Source of the DNA: Stenopsyche tienmushanensis
Lineage: Eukaryota > Arthropoda > Insecta > Trichoptera > Stenopsychidae
Direction of reading: 5' to 3'
NCBI GenBank assembly: GCA_008973525.1
Contig: WACJ01000078.1
Coordinates: forward strand, 992,001-1,056,000
Length of the DNA stretch: 64,000 nucleotides
Part shown: in pieces, positions 13,001 to 23,516 of the stretch
Numbering within the stretch: the stretch's first letter is position 1
Layout: each line of letters begins with the position of its first letter
The notes under the pieces: generated by a model
Told to the model about the DNA's origin: nothing
The model's input: only the letters and a program-made list of their open reading frames with translations
Database searches by the model: none
Translations under genes and position numbers: made by a program

Positions 13001-15050
13001 AATTGAGCCTCTGATTAGTAAGTTTTGCAATTTTGCAGCGTACGTCTTCCAGAAGTGAGTTAATTTACTTCGATTTTTAATAGAAAACCAATGGTTTTCC
13101 AATACTAAATAAAAATATTCGATTACTTATACAGTAGTGCCAAAAATACATGCCATTTTTTAAGCAAGTTTTATAAAAAATTTCCTTTTCTGCGTAAATT
13201 GTATGGGTCCAGACCGCAAGACTGGTATAAAAAAAAACTGAACAGTGTCTGTTTCAAAGCACAAAGTGTAAAAAACGGCATGCATTTTTGGCACAACCAA
13301 TAAAAATTCAAGCTTGAAGTCGATACATTTGGGACCCATAAGAGCCTCAAATAGCATCATTTTGGTACTTATTGTATTAGAAATAGAAACGCGGCATTGA
13401 AAATAAAGCACTGTGGAAAACTGCACGCCACATATGCAAATATACACTTTCTGAATTGCACAAATACTTTACATGTGAGTGAATACTCATCAAAGGGTTA
13501 AACATAAACTTAAAAAGCCACTAAATTTTATAAAAATAAAGTCTCGATTGATGTTAATCCTGGCGAATTTAAATATTGCATCGACTAACATAAGAAATAG
13601 CATTACGTTTGACAAAATAGCGACATAGAAAATATGGGTAAACATCTTAAAACGCCATCGGGCTGCCAATATTCCACTTTGTATATCCATTCTCCGGCAA
13701 AAATCTGAGTCGTAGCTTCCGCTATAACCTATAACACAGATATATAATTCGTTGAATGTGTAAATTTAATTAGATTATTCAATTGCATTCATTCGATAAA
13801 TCATAAAACGAAAATACATACTTTTAAAACTAGACAAAAATAGAAACCAATAGTGACCGCGCACACGTTGCTAAGGCTGTCGACATTTTTCAACAGGCCC
13901 AATGGTAGAACGCAGATAACGGCCAATATTACCATAACGGCAGTCCTAAAAATCAATTTGTATCGATTCAAATTTAAATTTCGATTCTAAACGAGCATAT
14001 TTACTTGAAAGATTTACCTCAGCTCATCGCTCTGATTGATATTAAATATCTTCGCTACGATCTGAGGACCCAAGTCTCCCACTACTACAAAATATGCTAT
14101 ACATGTTCCCATTAAAAAACCTATTATTCCAATTTCCACCGCAAACTTTCCAGGGTTTCCGAAGACATGAAATGCTGAAAATGTGTTAATTGAATATAAC
14201 TTTGTTAATATTAAAATTGAATTCATTGCGAATTATAAAATCTTTATACCTAAAACCTCAAAATTTCTTCTCCTCGATTTGATTGCCGATTTCAGTAAAA
14301 AATGGCATGCCAATCTGGAAATGAATCCACTTATGATGATCAATAAAATTGATAATACGATTCCACACTGTAAATAAAAGATTAGGAATTTTGTATTATA
14401 AAAGATTTTTTATCTGTTGATTGAATTGATTATTGTTATGCGATGTGTGAAAGTGCTTTACATTGCATATTGACTGAAAATTTGGGCATGAGAAAACTAT
14501 GCGCAAGATGGGTGCCACGTTTGCCACGGAATGGCAGCGCATTAAATATGAACAAACAGATTAATTTTTATATATTAGACTAATAAGGCCGGTAGTGGTT
14601 TACGAGGGTGAAACATGGATAAAGATCCATTCGCAACACATTGGCAGAATAGAACTTAATTCACTATCAAACATTGCCCTATTTTAAAGGAAATTCTGTA
14701 CATACAGAATCATTTAACACTTTTCATGTTTATGTTGTCAAGGATATGTTTGAATTCTCAGGTACCCAAATTTTCAACACCGAAAGACTTATTGATTTCT
14801 AATTATTGCTTTTTTAAATTTCGTTTATTCTGTACATAGTCACAAATGTAAATAAAATTACACAATGAACAGGTTTAAATGAATAAACAAAACATTCTAA
14901 ATCATCGTTCAGGGTTTTAATTTAATATTACAATTCTCATTAGTGTTAAAATACCTGTTTAAAACAAAAGGGCATAGCTAATATGCCCACTCCGATGATG
15001 CTGTTGGCTAAGGTGATGGCCTGACCCGACGTCGACCCTGCGGTTGACAT
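10038..15050 (-). CDS. SLC38A10: Sodium-coupled neutral amino acid transporter 10-like (SLC38A10), 849 aa
   Basis: Ten exons on the minus strand, in transcript order: 15050-14955, 14367-14250, 14174-14018, 13945-13822, 13728-13607, 12942-12794, 12701-12565, 12465-12232, 12094-11920, 11275-10038. The sum is 2,550 nt, exactly in frame. The start is set by the conserved first membrane segment (TLANSIIGVGILAMPFCFKQ), typical of SLC38A10. Later hallmarks include GFLMGTCIAYFVVVGDLGPQ, the YDTIPNASLEKM loop and LVGLFGYIGF. About ten hydrophobic segments span residues 10-400. The last exon encodes a roughly 410-residue hydrophilic tail with a Lys/Glu-rich coiled coil (KKHEEEQRQIMNEQKEMLKE). A long C-terminal tail is a known feature of SLC38A10 among SLC38 members. 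The family moves glutamine, glutamate and alanine across membranes. Several introns hold transposons. A minus-strand AATAAA lies about 80 bp past the stop. Confidence 0.93.
11314..11875. mobile_element. Mariner-type element with terminal inverted repeats in SLC38A10 last intron
   Basis: The left end TACAAGGGGTACC followed by AAAAAGAAAGTCGTT is mirrored at the right end (reversed) by TACGAGGGTTACC followed by GGAAAAGAAAGTCGTT. The length, about 560 bp, and the TACGAGG-type ends fit a non-autonomous mariner. No transposase reading frame survives. A two-unit direct repeat sits inside at 11724-11796. Confidence 0.6.
11724..11796 (+). repeat. Two-copy tandem repeat of about 36 bp
   Basis: Two adjacent units share GCATTGAAT, then AATATAGGAACGTATAT or ATACAGGAACGTATAT. 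They diverge at a few positions. They lie inside the mariner-like element in the last SLC38A10 intron. Confidence 0.6.
13130..13302. mobile_element. Tc1-like MITE in SLC38A10 intron
   Basis: About 170 bp, bounded by inverted repeats: GTGCCAAAAATACATGCC at the left and (reversed) GTGCCAAAAATGCATGCC at the right, each continuing into a T-rich run. TA dinucleotides flank both ends. No coding capacity. Confidence 0.65.
14465..14590 (+). repeat. Mariner fragment joined to a Helitron-like repeat piece
   Basis: The first half (14470-14530) encodes a mariner transposase scrap (LGMRKLCARWVP once one frame shift is allowed) and matches 57660-57720. The second half (GGCAGCGCATTAAATATGAACAA, read with AATTTTTATATATTAGACTA) matches the repeat family at 17780, 25500-25800 and 58690. 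It lies in SLC38A10 intron 1. Confidence 0.5.
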
Positions 15051-15957
15051 TTTTCCAAATATAATGATCTTCGCATACTACGACATGTTGAAAAAACTGA
15101 AATTATAGTAGAAATATATTTTTTCTAAAGAATTAATCATAGTATAGGTTCGATCAGAATATTCTAATCGAATACTATTTGGAATAAAATTATAGATAAA
15201 ACAATACACTAGAAAGATCCAAATACTTTTGTTAATTTTGCCTTCAGTTTTTATGGAAAGGATTTATACCTCGGTGGAAGTTAGTATCCCACCGACACAC
15301 TCACCGAATTCGACGCCGGTCACCGAACTAACTTCCAAACGTAAACATAGTCTGGGGTTATGTGTTGACAGATCAAAACGTCACCTCCAACTGGACAAAA
15401 TCAAAACGTCGACTTGCGGCTAAAAATATTTTTTCGGAAATATAAGCGAATTTTACCATACGAATATTATGATTTCTCAAATTTTATTTATTATGTTTAA
15501 AATATTTTTTATCTATTTAAAAATAGTTAAAAGCTAATATTTTACTGTAATTGGGGTTACTTTGCACAGCATTATAAATGGTAATACATTCAAATTTAGA
15601 AATATTGGCTAGCACTGTAAAGCGATAAAATCTATTCTAAAATATGATATTTTTAGAATACGTTTATAAAACAATTTATATGGTATTTTCGAAATTAAGT
15701 TATACAATAGGGAGTGCGCTAATTCATAACTGACGTCACCTTAAATCCAAATTATAATATAATTCCATGGATACAATGCTGATAAATTTAATTGATTTTT
15801 ATGATAATTTAATGAATTAAACACTGCGAAAAATGGTATTAATAATATTGATGGTAAAACTGGTGGTGTATAATTTTTTTTATTAAAAAACGCTGAACGC
15901 ATTTTCTTAAAAGTTATTGATTGTGATGATATTTCGGAAGTCATAAATAAGTAGGAG

Positions 15958-16266
15958 ATGGTCGAAAGTCAATCGCTGTGGGCCGTCGGCGATAGCTGCG
16001 GGATGAAGCTGCGGCGCGTTCGAGCCCAAAGGGGCGGCGCCAGTGTCGAGCCGGGGCTGCGGGTGTCGGGGATCCGGTGGCGGCTGGGGGTGCGCGCGCA
16101 CGCTCCTCACGCACGCCATCTCGCGCGTCACGTCTACCAACTGGAGCTGTGCGCCGAATCGGGTGCTCGCTTGCGCTTCGACTGCGAGCCGCTGCAGCTC
16201 CAGCAGCTGCTGCTGCAGCTCAAGGAGGCCCTCGCCCACTCGAAGCACCTCGCAGCGCCACCGTAA
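15958..16266 (+). CDS. COMM-domain protein (COMMD-like), single GC-rich exon
   Basis: This 102-residue ORF from ATG to TAA fits a COMM domain. It has a VSGIRWRLGVRAHA strand with the family's conserved Trp, a YQLELCAES strand, and a C-terminal helix LQQLLLQLKEALAHSKHL. The helix most resembles COMMD2. COMM proteins act in the Commander complex on endosomes and in NF-kB/cullin control. The N-terminal helical domain is missing, so this is either a short COMMD6-like protein or a last exon. An AG sits just upstream (15953-15954), but the preceding tract is a poor acceptor, and an in-frame stop precedes the ATG. Base composition is far more GC-rich than everything around it. AATAAA follows at about 16330. 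Both strands are open here; I chose + from the COMM match. Confidence 0.6.
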   Translation: MVESQSLWAVGDSCGMKLRRVRAQRGGASVEPGLRVSGIRWRLGVRAHAPHARHLARHVYQLELCAESGARLRFDCEPLQLQQLLLQLKEALAHSKHLAAPP

Positions 16267-16335
16267 CACACACCACCGTAACTCATTAGCATTCCTCGAT
16301 CTTTTTTTATTATCATTTTGTATTATATTTAATAA

Positions 16336-18814
16336 ATATTTTTTATATCGATAGTCTTTTGTTTTATTTTTTTTTATTTTTTAAATTTGTATCCCGCCAA
16401 ATATTGGCCATTAACCTTGTCATCATCAATTTATTTGACTAATCAAATCGACACAGGGACTCTTTATTGACTGATTTTAATGTAAAATGGATTATCAATT
16501 ACTCTTCCTAAATACTGTGACGATTGCTGTTTGAATTTTCGTCTTAATCTTCGTTGCAATACGCACTGTGACAGATGACTGCCAGTACTCTGCACGTAAA
16601 ATTATCAGAATCCCGCTAGAAAAGTATGTAATTCAACATTAAATACGCACGTCCATATCGATAGACTCGCGATAATATCTCGGTTTAACCGAAGTAATAG
16701 AAACGTTTATATTCCGTATTAATCAGTCATGAAAAAAAATATTTCCGGCTTATAGTCATCTGTCAAATAATACACAAATATAGTCTTCGGTTTCCCCATG
16801 CGCTTATCATAATATTGAATTTGTATTTCCATATAAATTTGATCGTATTGTTGAATTCTACGATTATATCGGCGGGTAGGATGCTTCATTGACTAATAGA
16901 AGCTCAAATTCACTTTTTTAAAACCTTCGGGAGACATTTGATTTATCTCGCCGAAGTTCTTAATTCAATTCAATACGATATTGGGATTTGTTCTGTAATT
17001 TTATTTCTGACGAGCGATAAAATGCATTTTCAATAATCGTACACAAATTCATTATACTGAAATTTTTATTTATGCAAAATTGTCCGTCGACTGACCTAAT
17101 TATTGTAGAAAACTGCAACCATAGCGTTTTTCATGTTTATTTAAATTCGGTGTCAAATGCATTGAATACAATTATACGTGACGTTTTAATAATGACAATA
17201 AAGACGTCTGACGTGTAACAATTTATTGAAGAACGAGTCTTTCTGATGTATAACAGATCTCAAATGTTTTACCGCGTGTCCATTCTTTATCATTTAAATA
17301 ATGTTCCACGCCTAAATTGACATTTTTTCGTTACAGAGTATAATTCTACGTTTTATAATCAATTAAAGTATGGAATTTTTCAATACAAACTCCCGGAAGG
17401 AGTGAAGGGTTCGTCTCACATGTTTAAGAGTTATAGCTCATTTCTTCCCTTTCATATTTAATTTTCATGTTTGAGCAAACAGCATTATCCTTGTGTTTTC
17501 CAACTGCGTGTAAATAAATAAAATGTTTCCCATCGTCCAAGCGATGTTCATAATTCGTCTCTAATAATGCGATATTTCTTGGGAGCCTTAAAGTCTCCAG
17601 TGAGTAAAGATCCTTTTTTTATTGCCCAATCTTTGTACAAAAATGAAGCATATTGATCGGCTGCATCAACTCCGCCCACGAATTAATTATAATCATGGGT
17701 TTTTCCATTTGTTCCCATGTATTCCTAATACGTCTACGACTATGATCTTATCGACTGTAGCATATCTAATATACAAAAAATAACTTTTGTTTGTTCGTAT
17801 TTAATGCACTGCCATACCGTTCATCAGATTGCGATAAAACTTGGACAACTTATTCTTTACACTTGCGGGAATAACATAGGCATAGTAAAAATGTTGTTTG
17901 TGCATGCAGTTTATTATGCAAGACGTGGCATTGCAACGCATGCTGAGTAATCACTAGTTATGAATATTTCTTAACTTATTAGGTAAAATGGAAAGTAATC
18001 AAATGTTTTTTCTGGTCCAAAACCGAATATTAGCAATTGAGATTTGAAATAAAATACACGTTTAGTAGCAGTCATTTAATAACAACAAAAAATATAAATT
18101 TAAAACATTAAATATTCATTATAAATAAAATTTGTCATTCCAAATAGAATATTAGATTATAAACTATTAATTTTTGAACCTCAGTTTTAGGCATTACATC
18201 CGACAATTTGTTACATCTTCGATGGGTTATATTTAGTTCCGATAAAAAATCCTATAATTAAAATAATGTTCCGTTTGCTTTGCACGAACATTTAAGGCAC
18301 TTACCGTTAGTTTTGCACGAGTTTAATTAGTTCAACAAAATTCACATGAGATTCAACTAGAAGAACGGTTACAAAATCCAACCGAAACAAAGACCCGTTT
18401 GCATTCGTTAAAATGGAATAATATTAGTCAATTACGCTTATCAATATGTTATAGCTATACATTTAAAAGAGAATTAAAAAAATACTTTCTTGCGAACTCG
18501 GCAATATGACGACAGGATATCCTTATTATTACATATATACGTGTGTAATAAATAGATTTGTACAATTTATCAAAAGATAAGATTGTATCAAAGCGTAAAA
18601 ACGTAGGCACAAATATTTTTCATTTTATATGGCACGTAAATAAATTATCTCGTCTCACAATATTGACGACGGAAGAAATCTGTATGCTTATTTTTCTATA
18701 ATTTTTGAATGCATGCAGTTATTAATTTTTTGATTTTTAATGGTTTATTTGTGTTTGATTAAAAATGGATATGAAGTTTTGATACGGTCTGAAACGAGAA
18801 GACAATGTGTGAGT
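16336..18814. other. Gene-free AT-rich stretch
   Basis: I see no coding region between the COMM-domain ORF and the ILK stop. It contains one copy of the Helitron-like repeat (about 17780-17960). A minus-strand AATAAA at 18744-18749 probably ends ILK transcripts about 70 bp past the stop. Confidence 0.6.
17780..17960 (+). repeat. Helitron-like dispersed repeat (copy A)
   Basis: Landmarks are TGTTTGTTCGTATTTAATG, GATTGCGATAAAACTTGGA, ACACTTGCGGGAATAACATA and GACGTGGCATTGCAACGCAT. The same string of landmarks recurs reversed at 25500-25690 and forward at 58690-58930. The TCTAATATATAAAAATCAA-type start of better copies resembles non-autonomous Helitron 5' ends. The classification is tentative. 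Confidence 0.5.
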
Positions 18815-21800
18815 TTAACGTTTCATTTTTTCCAGAATGGGTATGATCATATCGAAGGTGGGTCGTTTGCCGGGATCTTCGTTCATGCAGATCTTGATCA
18901 ATCTCGAGATGTGAGAAGCGATACCCGGTCCTATGGTGATTCTCAAGCCTTCTAATGCAATTTTCATTCCGCATTCCATTGGTGATAATTCAGCAAAAGG
19001 AACCTGAATAAAAAAAAAATACAGTGAAAGCATCTATTTATTTTCAAAACATTCCGAGCTACAAAAATATGGAGAAGGAATTGAATCGTCTTCGTCAAGA
19101 AAATATATCGCTTTTGGCATTAGTGGAACAGTTGGAAAAGGAAGGTGCCGCATTAGCGGGTCGTCTAGCAGGAGTCGGAGGCGAAGAAGCACGCGCTAGA
19201 GGTAAAGAAGCCCAATTGAATCTGCAGAGGCAATTAGCCGAAGCCGAAAGACAACTGCAGCAAGCTCTGAGAACTCAGAGAGAAAATAGGGCAGCTCAAG
19301 CACAACTTTCGCAAAACGCCGACGATAAAAACAACGACGAAATGGTAGAATGCCTTCAAAAAGAACTCATGAAGATACGACTCTGTGAAGCCGAAAACGA
19401 AGCCACTATTCGCGAATTAAAATCTAGAATATCCGAACTCGAACACGATAAAAAAACCATGCACGAATCCGCAGTCGATAATACCGTGGCACATCTGCAA
19501 GAAGAACTCATAGCCGTCAAACTGAGGGAAGCCGAAGCCACTCTTTCGCTCAAAGAGCTCAAACAAAAAGTTGCCGATTTATCCGATCTATGGCTGAAAC
19601 ATCTGCAAGAACATAGACAGGAGAGCCGTTCTACGCAATCGTCTTCGGGCGTGTTGAGTACGCCAAAGAAAATAATTCGAGCCTGGGAGAACAGAGCTGT
19701 GGATACGCAGCGTTTGGAGGAGGATCTGATGACAACGCGCATACGAGAAACTGAGACATTGGCCGAATTGAAAGACTTGCGCCTTAAAGTCATGGAGATG
19801 GAGACGCAAGTTCAAGTATCGACGAATCAGCTTCGCCGTCAGGACGAAGAGAAGAAGGACATGAAGGACGAAATAGAAGTGGCCCAACAGAGAGTGAAGG
19901 ACCTGATGCACAAGCACAAGGAGTACGAACAGAAATACGTGGATTTGGAGAGCAAGACAAACTACGAACAGATGTTGACCAACATCAAGTTCGCCGAGGA
20001 CTCTCAGCGCATCGCGGCACTGAAGCACGAAATTTCCGTATTGCAAATGAGAAATCAGATAACAATCACGGAGGACAAATTGAAAAATAACGAAGACAAA
20101 ATAGAGAGAGTTCAACAGCTCCACGACAAGATTTTAGATATTTGAACACGTGTATTCTGCAAAGCTGAATAATTTACGCTTTAAGATTTAATTTGCTAAA
20201 AAATGTATTTTCGTATTGTAAAGAAGTCTGATCTTACCGTTTATGGTCGTGTAATTTTAAAATTAAATGTGCCAAACGCTCAGTATTATTGTATGTATTC
20301 ATTTTTATTCTAATAAATTTATTTAATAATTTTATGTAGAAATGTGTTTAAATCATACCTCTCGTGTTGCCAACTCCCAGAGCAAAATGGAAAAACTCCA
20401 CATGTCCGCCGCTTCCCAATTTCTTTTAACGGGTGCTTTTTGTAGAGCTTCAGGTGCCATCCATGCCGGTTCATACATCCTGCCTTTCTCTTGGAAAGAA
20501 AACTTAGCATCGCCCATATTTATGCGAGCTGTATAATCTTCATCGATCTTAATTTTGCAATAATAAGATAATTATATTAGACTTCAGAATGATTGGATGT
20601 TCCTATAAATAATGTCGTTTAAGTCGTCTATAAATAATGTCGTCGTAAGACCCGCCGTTTCTGACACCAGTGTAATGTGCACCCAACGGCTCAACATTAG
20701 CAGATTAATGCAAAAAAAAGAACTATTAAGCCCATTTCTTTGTGATTTAGTGACTGGTGATGAGAAATGAGGTTTCTATTCAAACATAAAAAGAGAAAAA
20801 ACAACATTTAGAGCGTGGTCAAAAGGCCACTTCAAACCCTAATCGATCAGTGTATTCACAACAGCGTGTGTATGTTAAATTTCTAAAGGAATAGTTTTTA
20901 TTATTTTTAAGTTCAATAAGGTTTAAGAAAATTATTTTGAATTGCATTGAAAAAAAAACGACATAACTTATGGGAACGTCTAATACTTAAGCACTTTAAA
21001 GTTTTTTTTCATGTTATTTTACCATAATATGTTTGCTGTTCAAATAATATGTGGGAATAATTTTGTCCCTGTCTAGAGAATGTAAATACGCCATTCCTTT
21101 TGCTACGTCGCATGCAAAGCGAACGGCAGCTCCGGCATCAACAACGAAACCCTTTCCGCTCCCTCCAGAGTGCAGAAGGTTATACAGAGAACCCCACGCC
21201 ATATACTGAGAAATAACAACTAACGACGGCGGAGAAACACAAGCACCTATCTAAAATAAAATTTGTTTATTTAAATATATTTAAATAAATGTCAAAAAAA
21301 ATATAGAAAATATTAAACGAGTTACTTACTATTGGTAAAATGTTTGGATGTGAAAAAATACGAAGCTTTGGAAATTCTTCATTAAAGTCTCTTTGGATTC
21401 GTGTTGTACATTCTCTTAAATTTAATATCTTAGCCACAATGTCATTTTTTTGCCAGCGTCCACGCCATGTTTCACCTAAAAATAGAGAAATTTCCCAGTT
21501 CTAATTATGATTCTGCGATATATTGCGTGTGTGAATAAGTTTTTGCCGTTTAACAGATGTGCGCATCATTCCGTTGTTATTAATTTAATTTTTAACTTAA
21601 TTTCTTAAGTAAAAGCAAAAGTAGTGGCTCGCGATGAGCAATACTTTAATTGACTTGCTTTTTAACTACTTTTTTAAAATAAAAGATTCATTTTCACGAA
21701 AAACGGCGAAAACTTATTCATACACCTAATACTTACGGTAAATAAAATGTAATGAAAACTTATTTACCGCTTGGCGATATTGCCATACGAGTATGAAGGG

Positions 21801-22776
21801 TAAGTTCATTAATGTTGATTCCTTTATGACGAGAAAGTGTTGCATCACGACTGCGTGTTTTAAGTCCAAGCCATGACTGATCTTTGAAATGCATTTTGTT
21901 GAGATCTTGTCCTGTTTCCACGGCTAATTCTTGGAGCCTAAAATATTTTTTTCAAAAAAATTAGATAAGAATGCAATTTCATTAAATTGAATGACTTATG
22001 AAATTAAAAATATATATATATTGTTGACACACAAATGCATAAAATTATTATACCGCTGTGACAGCTGCGATCTTGCTCTATCGAGTGGAGTGTCTCCGTC
22101 TTTATTTGCCAAGGAGACCAAACCACCAGCGTTTACCAAATCTTCAGCAATTTGCCCATAGCCCCAAAAGCACGCATAATGTAAAGGCGTGTTGCCATGC
22201 TCGTTGGTAAAATTAACATCTGCCTTATTTTGTAACAACTGAAAAATAGTTGACATAATTAATTAAACGAACAAAAAAACACGGACACAATCATACGGAG
22301 CTAAACTTACCATCTGAACTATACTACGATGTCCATGTGCCGCTGCGAGAGAGAGAGGAGTATCATCTCCGCGATTCGTGGGATTGATACGCACACCTCT
22401 CTGTATGAGCATTTCGACAAGCTTCACATGACCCTCTTTACAGCACCAATGTAAGGGACTAAACCCGTGGTCATCACTGAATCAAAAAACACTCCCGTTG
22501 ATATTTTATGCAAAAATAATTATCAATGCTATATTAAGCAGTTTAGGTAAGAACATCTGGACATTTATGGAAATGCTACAAGTTTAGGCGGAAATCCTCC
22601 CACACATATCTTGACGTCTCATGGCGAAATTTTATTTAATTTAAGAAGCGATATATTATATTACATTATGAAATAAATGTTGCTAACCCTAGATTCATGT
22701 CGTGTTCAGTGTCATCCAACCACACCCGAACCTGCATAGCGTTCCCATCCCTGCACCATTGAAATATGTCTTCCAT
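18815..22776 (-). CDS. ILK: Integrin-linked kinase (pseudokinase), 453 aa
   Basis: Eight exons, in transcript order: 22776-22688, 22476-22311, 22238-22054, 21937-21768, 21475-21330, 21250-21023, 20547-20359, 19003-18815. The sum is 1,362 nt, and 453 residues matches the animal ILK length of about 452. The N-terminus [20 protein letters not shown] and the ankyrin repeats ([40 protein letters not shown]) occupy roughly residues 1-165. The kinase-like domain runs from about 190 to the end. As in other ILKs the catalytic loop is degenerate (YYLNSKHIM where HRD is expected) and DFG is replaced by GDAK. The end [20 protein letters not shown] is highly conserved. ILK scaffolds integrin tails to PINCH and parvin at adhesions. 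Its last intron contains an Evi5-like ORF on the other strand. The start divides a roughly 740-bp divergent interval with MCMBP. Confidence 0.97.
19069..20145 (+). CDS. Evi5-like coiled-coil ORF without TBC domain, nested in ILK intron
   Basis: An uninterrupted 358-residue ORF on the strand opposite ILK, inside its last intron. It matches the C-terminal coiled-coil half of Evi5-family Rab GTPase-activating proteins. Three related units are visible: [20 protein letters not shown] (about 96-126), [20 protein letters not shown] (143-172) and [20 protein letters not shown] (215-245). These are followed by [20 protein letters not shown]. The opening [20 protein letters not shown] fits the start of the Evi5 coil. 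The TBC catalytic domain is absent. The frame is open from 19012 (TAA at 19009), so 15-19 codons upstream of the ATG also look Evi5-like (IYFQNIPSY). There is no good splice acceptor upstream. AATAAA follows at 20312-20317. It may be a 5'-truncated retrocopy that stayed intact, a domesticated gene, or a stray exon of a neighbouring Evi5 gene. Confidence 0.75.
   Translation: MEKELNRLRQENISLLALVEQLEKEGAALAGRLAGVGGEEARARGKEAQLNLQRQLAEAERQLQQALRTQRENRAAQAQLSQNADDKNNDEMVECLQKELMKIRLCEAENEATIRELKSRISELEHDKKTMHESAVDNTVAHLQEELIAVKLREAEATLSLKELKQKVADLSDLWLKHLQEHRQESRSTQSSSGVLSTPKKIIRAWENRAVDTQRLEEDLMTTRIRETETLAELKDLRLKVMEMETQVQVSTNQLRRQDEEKKDMKDEIEVAQQRVKDLMHKHKEYEQKYVDLESKTNYEQMLTNIKFAEDSQRIAALKHEISVLQMRNQITITEDKLKNNEDKIERVQQLHDKILDI
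20598..20646 (+). repeat. Short tandem duplication
   Basis: CTATAAATAATGTCGT is repeated with a spacing of about 29 bp in an ILK intron. It looks like a simple local duplication. Confidence 0.5.
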
Positions 22777-23516
22777 TTTAACAGCCGAAAATCGACGACA
22801 GATTGAAAATAGTCCACAGCCGAATTACAAACACGAGAGTGATGAAACTCAAGCAAATTCTAATACAAATCAGTATTATTAGGAAGAGCTAAGTTTATAA
22901 ACACGGCCAAGTGACGTAAGCGGCCCGACCCATTATCTGTCATAAATTTTGGCCACAGCTCGTTAATTTCAGCGTCCTTTCTATTTATGACACACGTCTA
23001 TTTAAAAACCAGCATGGCTAATAATATGATATATACAAGACATACATTTGAGTATTAAATATTCTTTAAAAACATAATTTATATTCGTGATTTGATGAGC
23101 GTTTCATTTGAATATTTCAAAATAGTATTGATAAATTTATTGAAAAATTAAATTATTCAAGCAAAAAAATTAATATAAATAATCACACGTATTCTTAAAA
23201 AAATATAAATTGTTAATATTCATTATTTTTTACTTATAATAGCAACATTTTTAATTTAAATGTTTTATATTTGTCATAAATTTATATTAACGTGATAAAT
23301 ATTTTTTATCGATATTTTACGTTAAAAATTATGTTGATTCAATAAAATTATAATTTTTATATACATAATTACAATGAAATAATTTATTTGCGCAATATAC
23401 GTTGGAGCAATGTTTATAAATGTGGAGCAATTATACACTGATTCATCTGTATTTTTATACATGCAAGTGATCAGTCGAGTGTGTGGATCAGAGATTGGAC
23501 TGTGTGACCTTGTGCG
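22777..23516. promoter_or_regulatory. Divergent ILK/MCMBP intergenic interval
   Basis: The 740 bp separating the ILK start (minus strand) and the MCMBP start (plus strand) must contain the 5' UTRs and promoters of both. The part next to ILK has moderate GC; the rest is very AT-rich. I could not identify a specific initiator or factor site. Confidence 0.4.

Noticed and set aside
15907..16316. Minus-strand and other-frame ORFs through the GC-rich block
   Set aside because: High GC keeps all frames open; only the + frame from 15958 resembles a known domain.
19356..20124. Minus-strand ORFs across the Evi5-like region
   Set aside because: Shadow frames of the coiled-coil ORF; they would also lie inside the ILK intron on the ILK strand without splice support.
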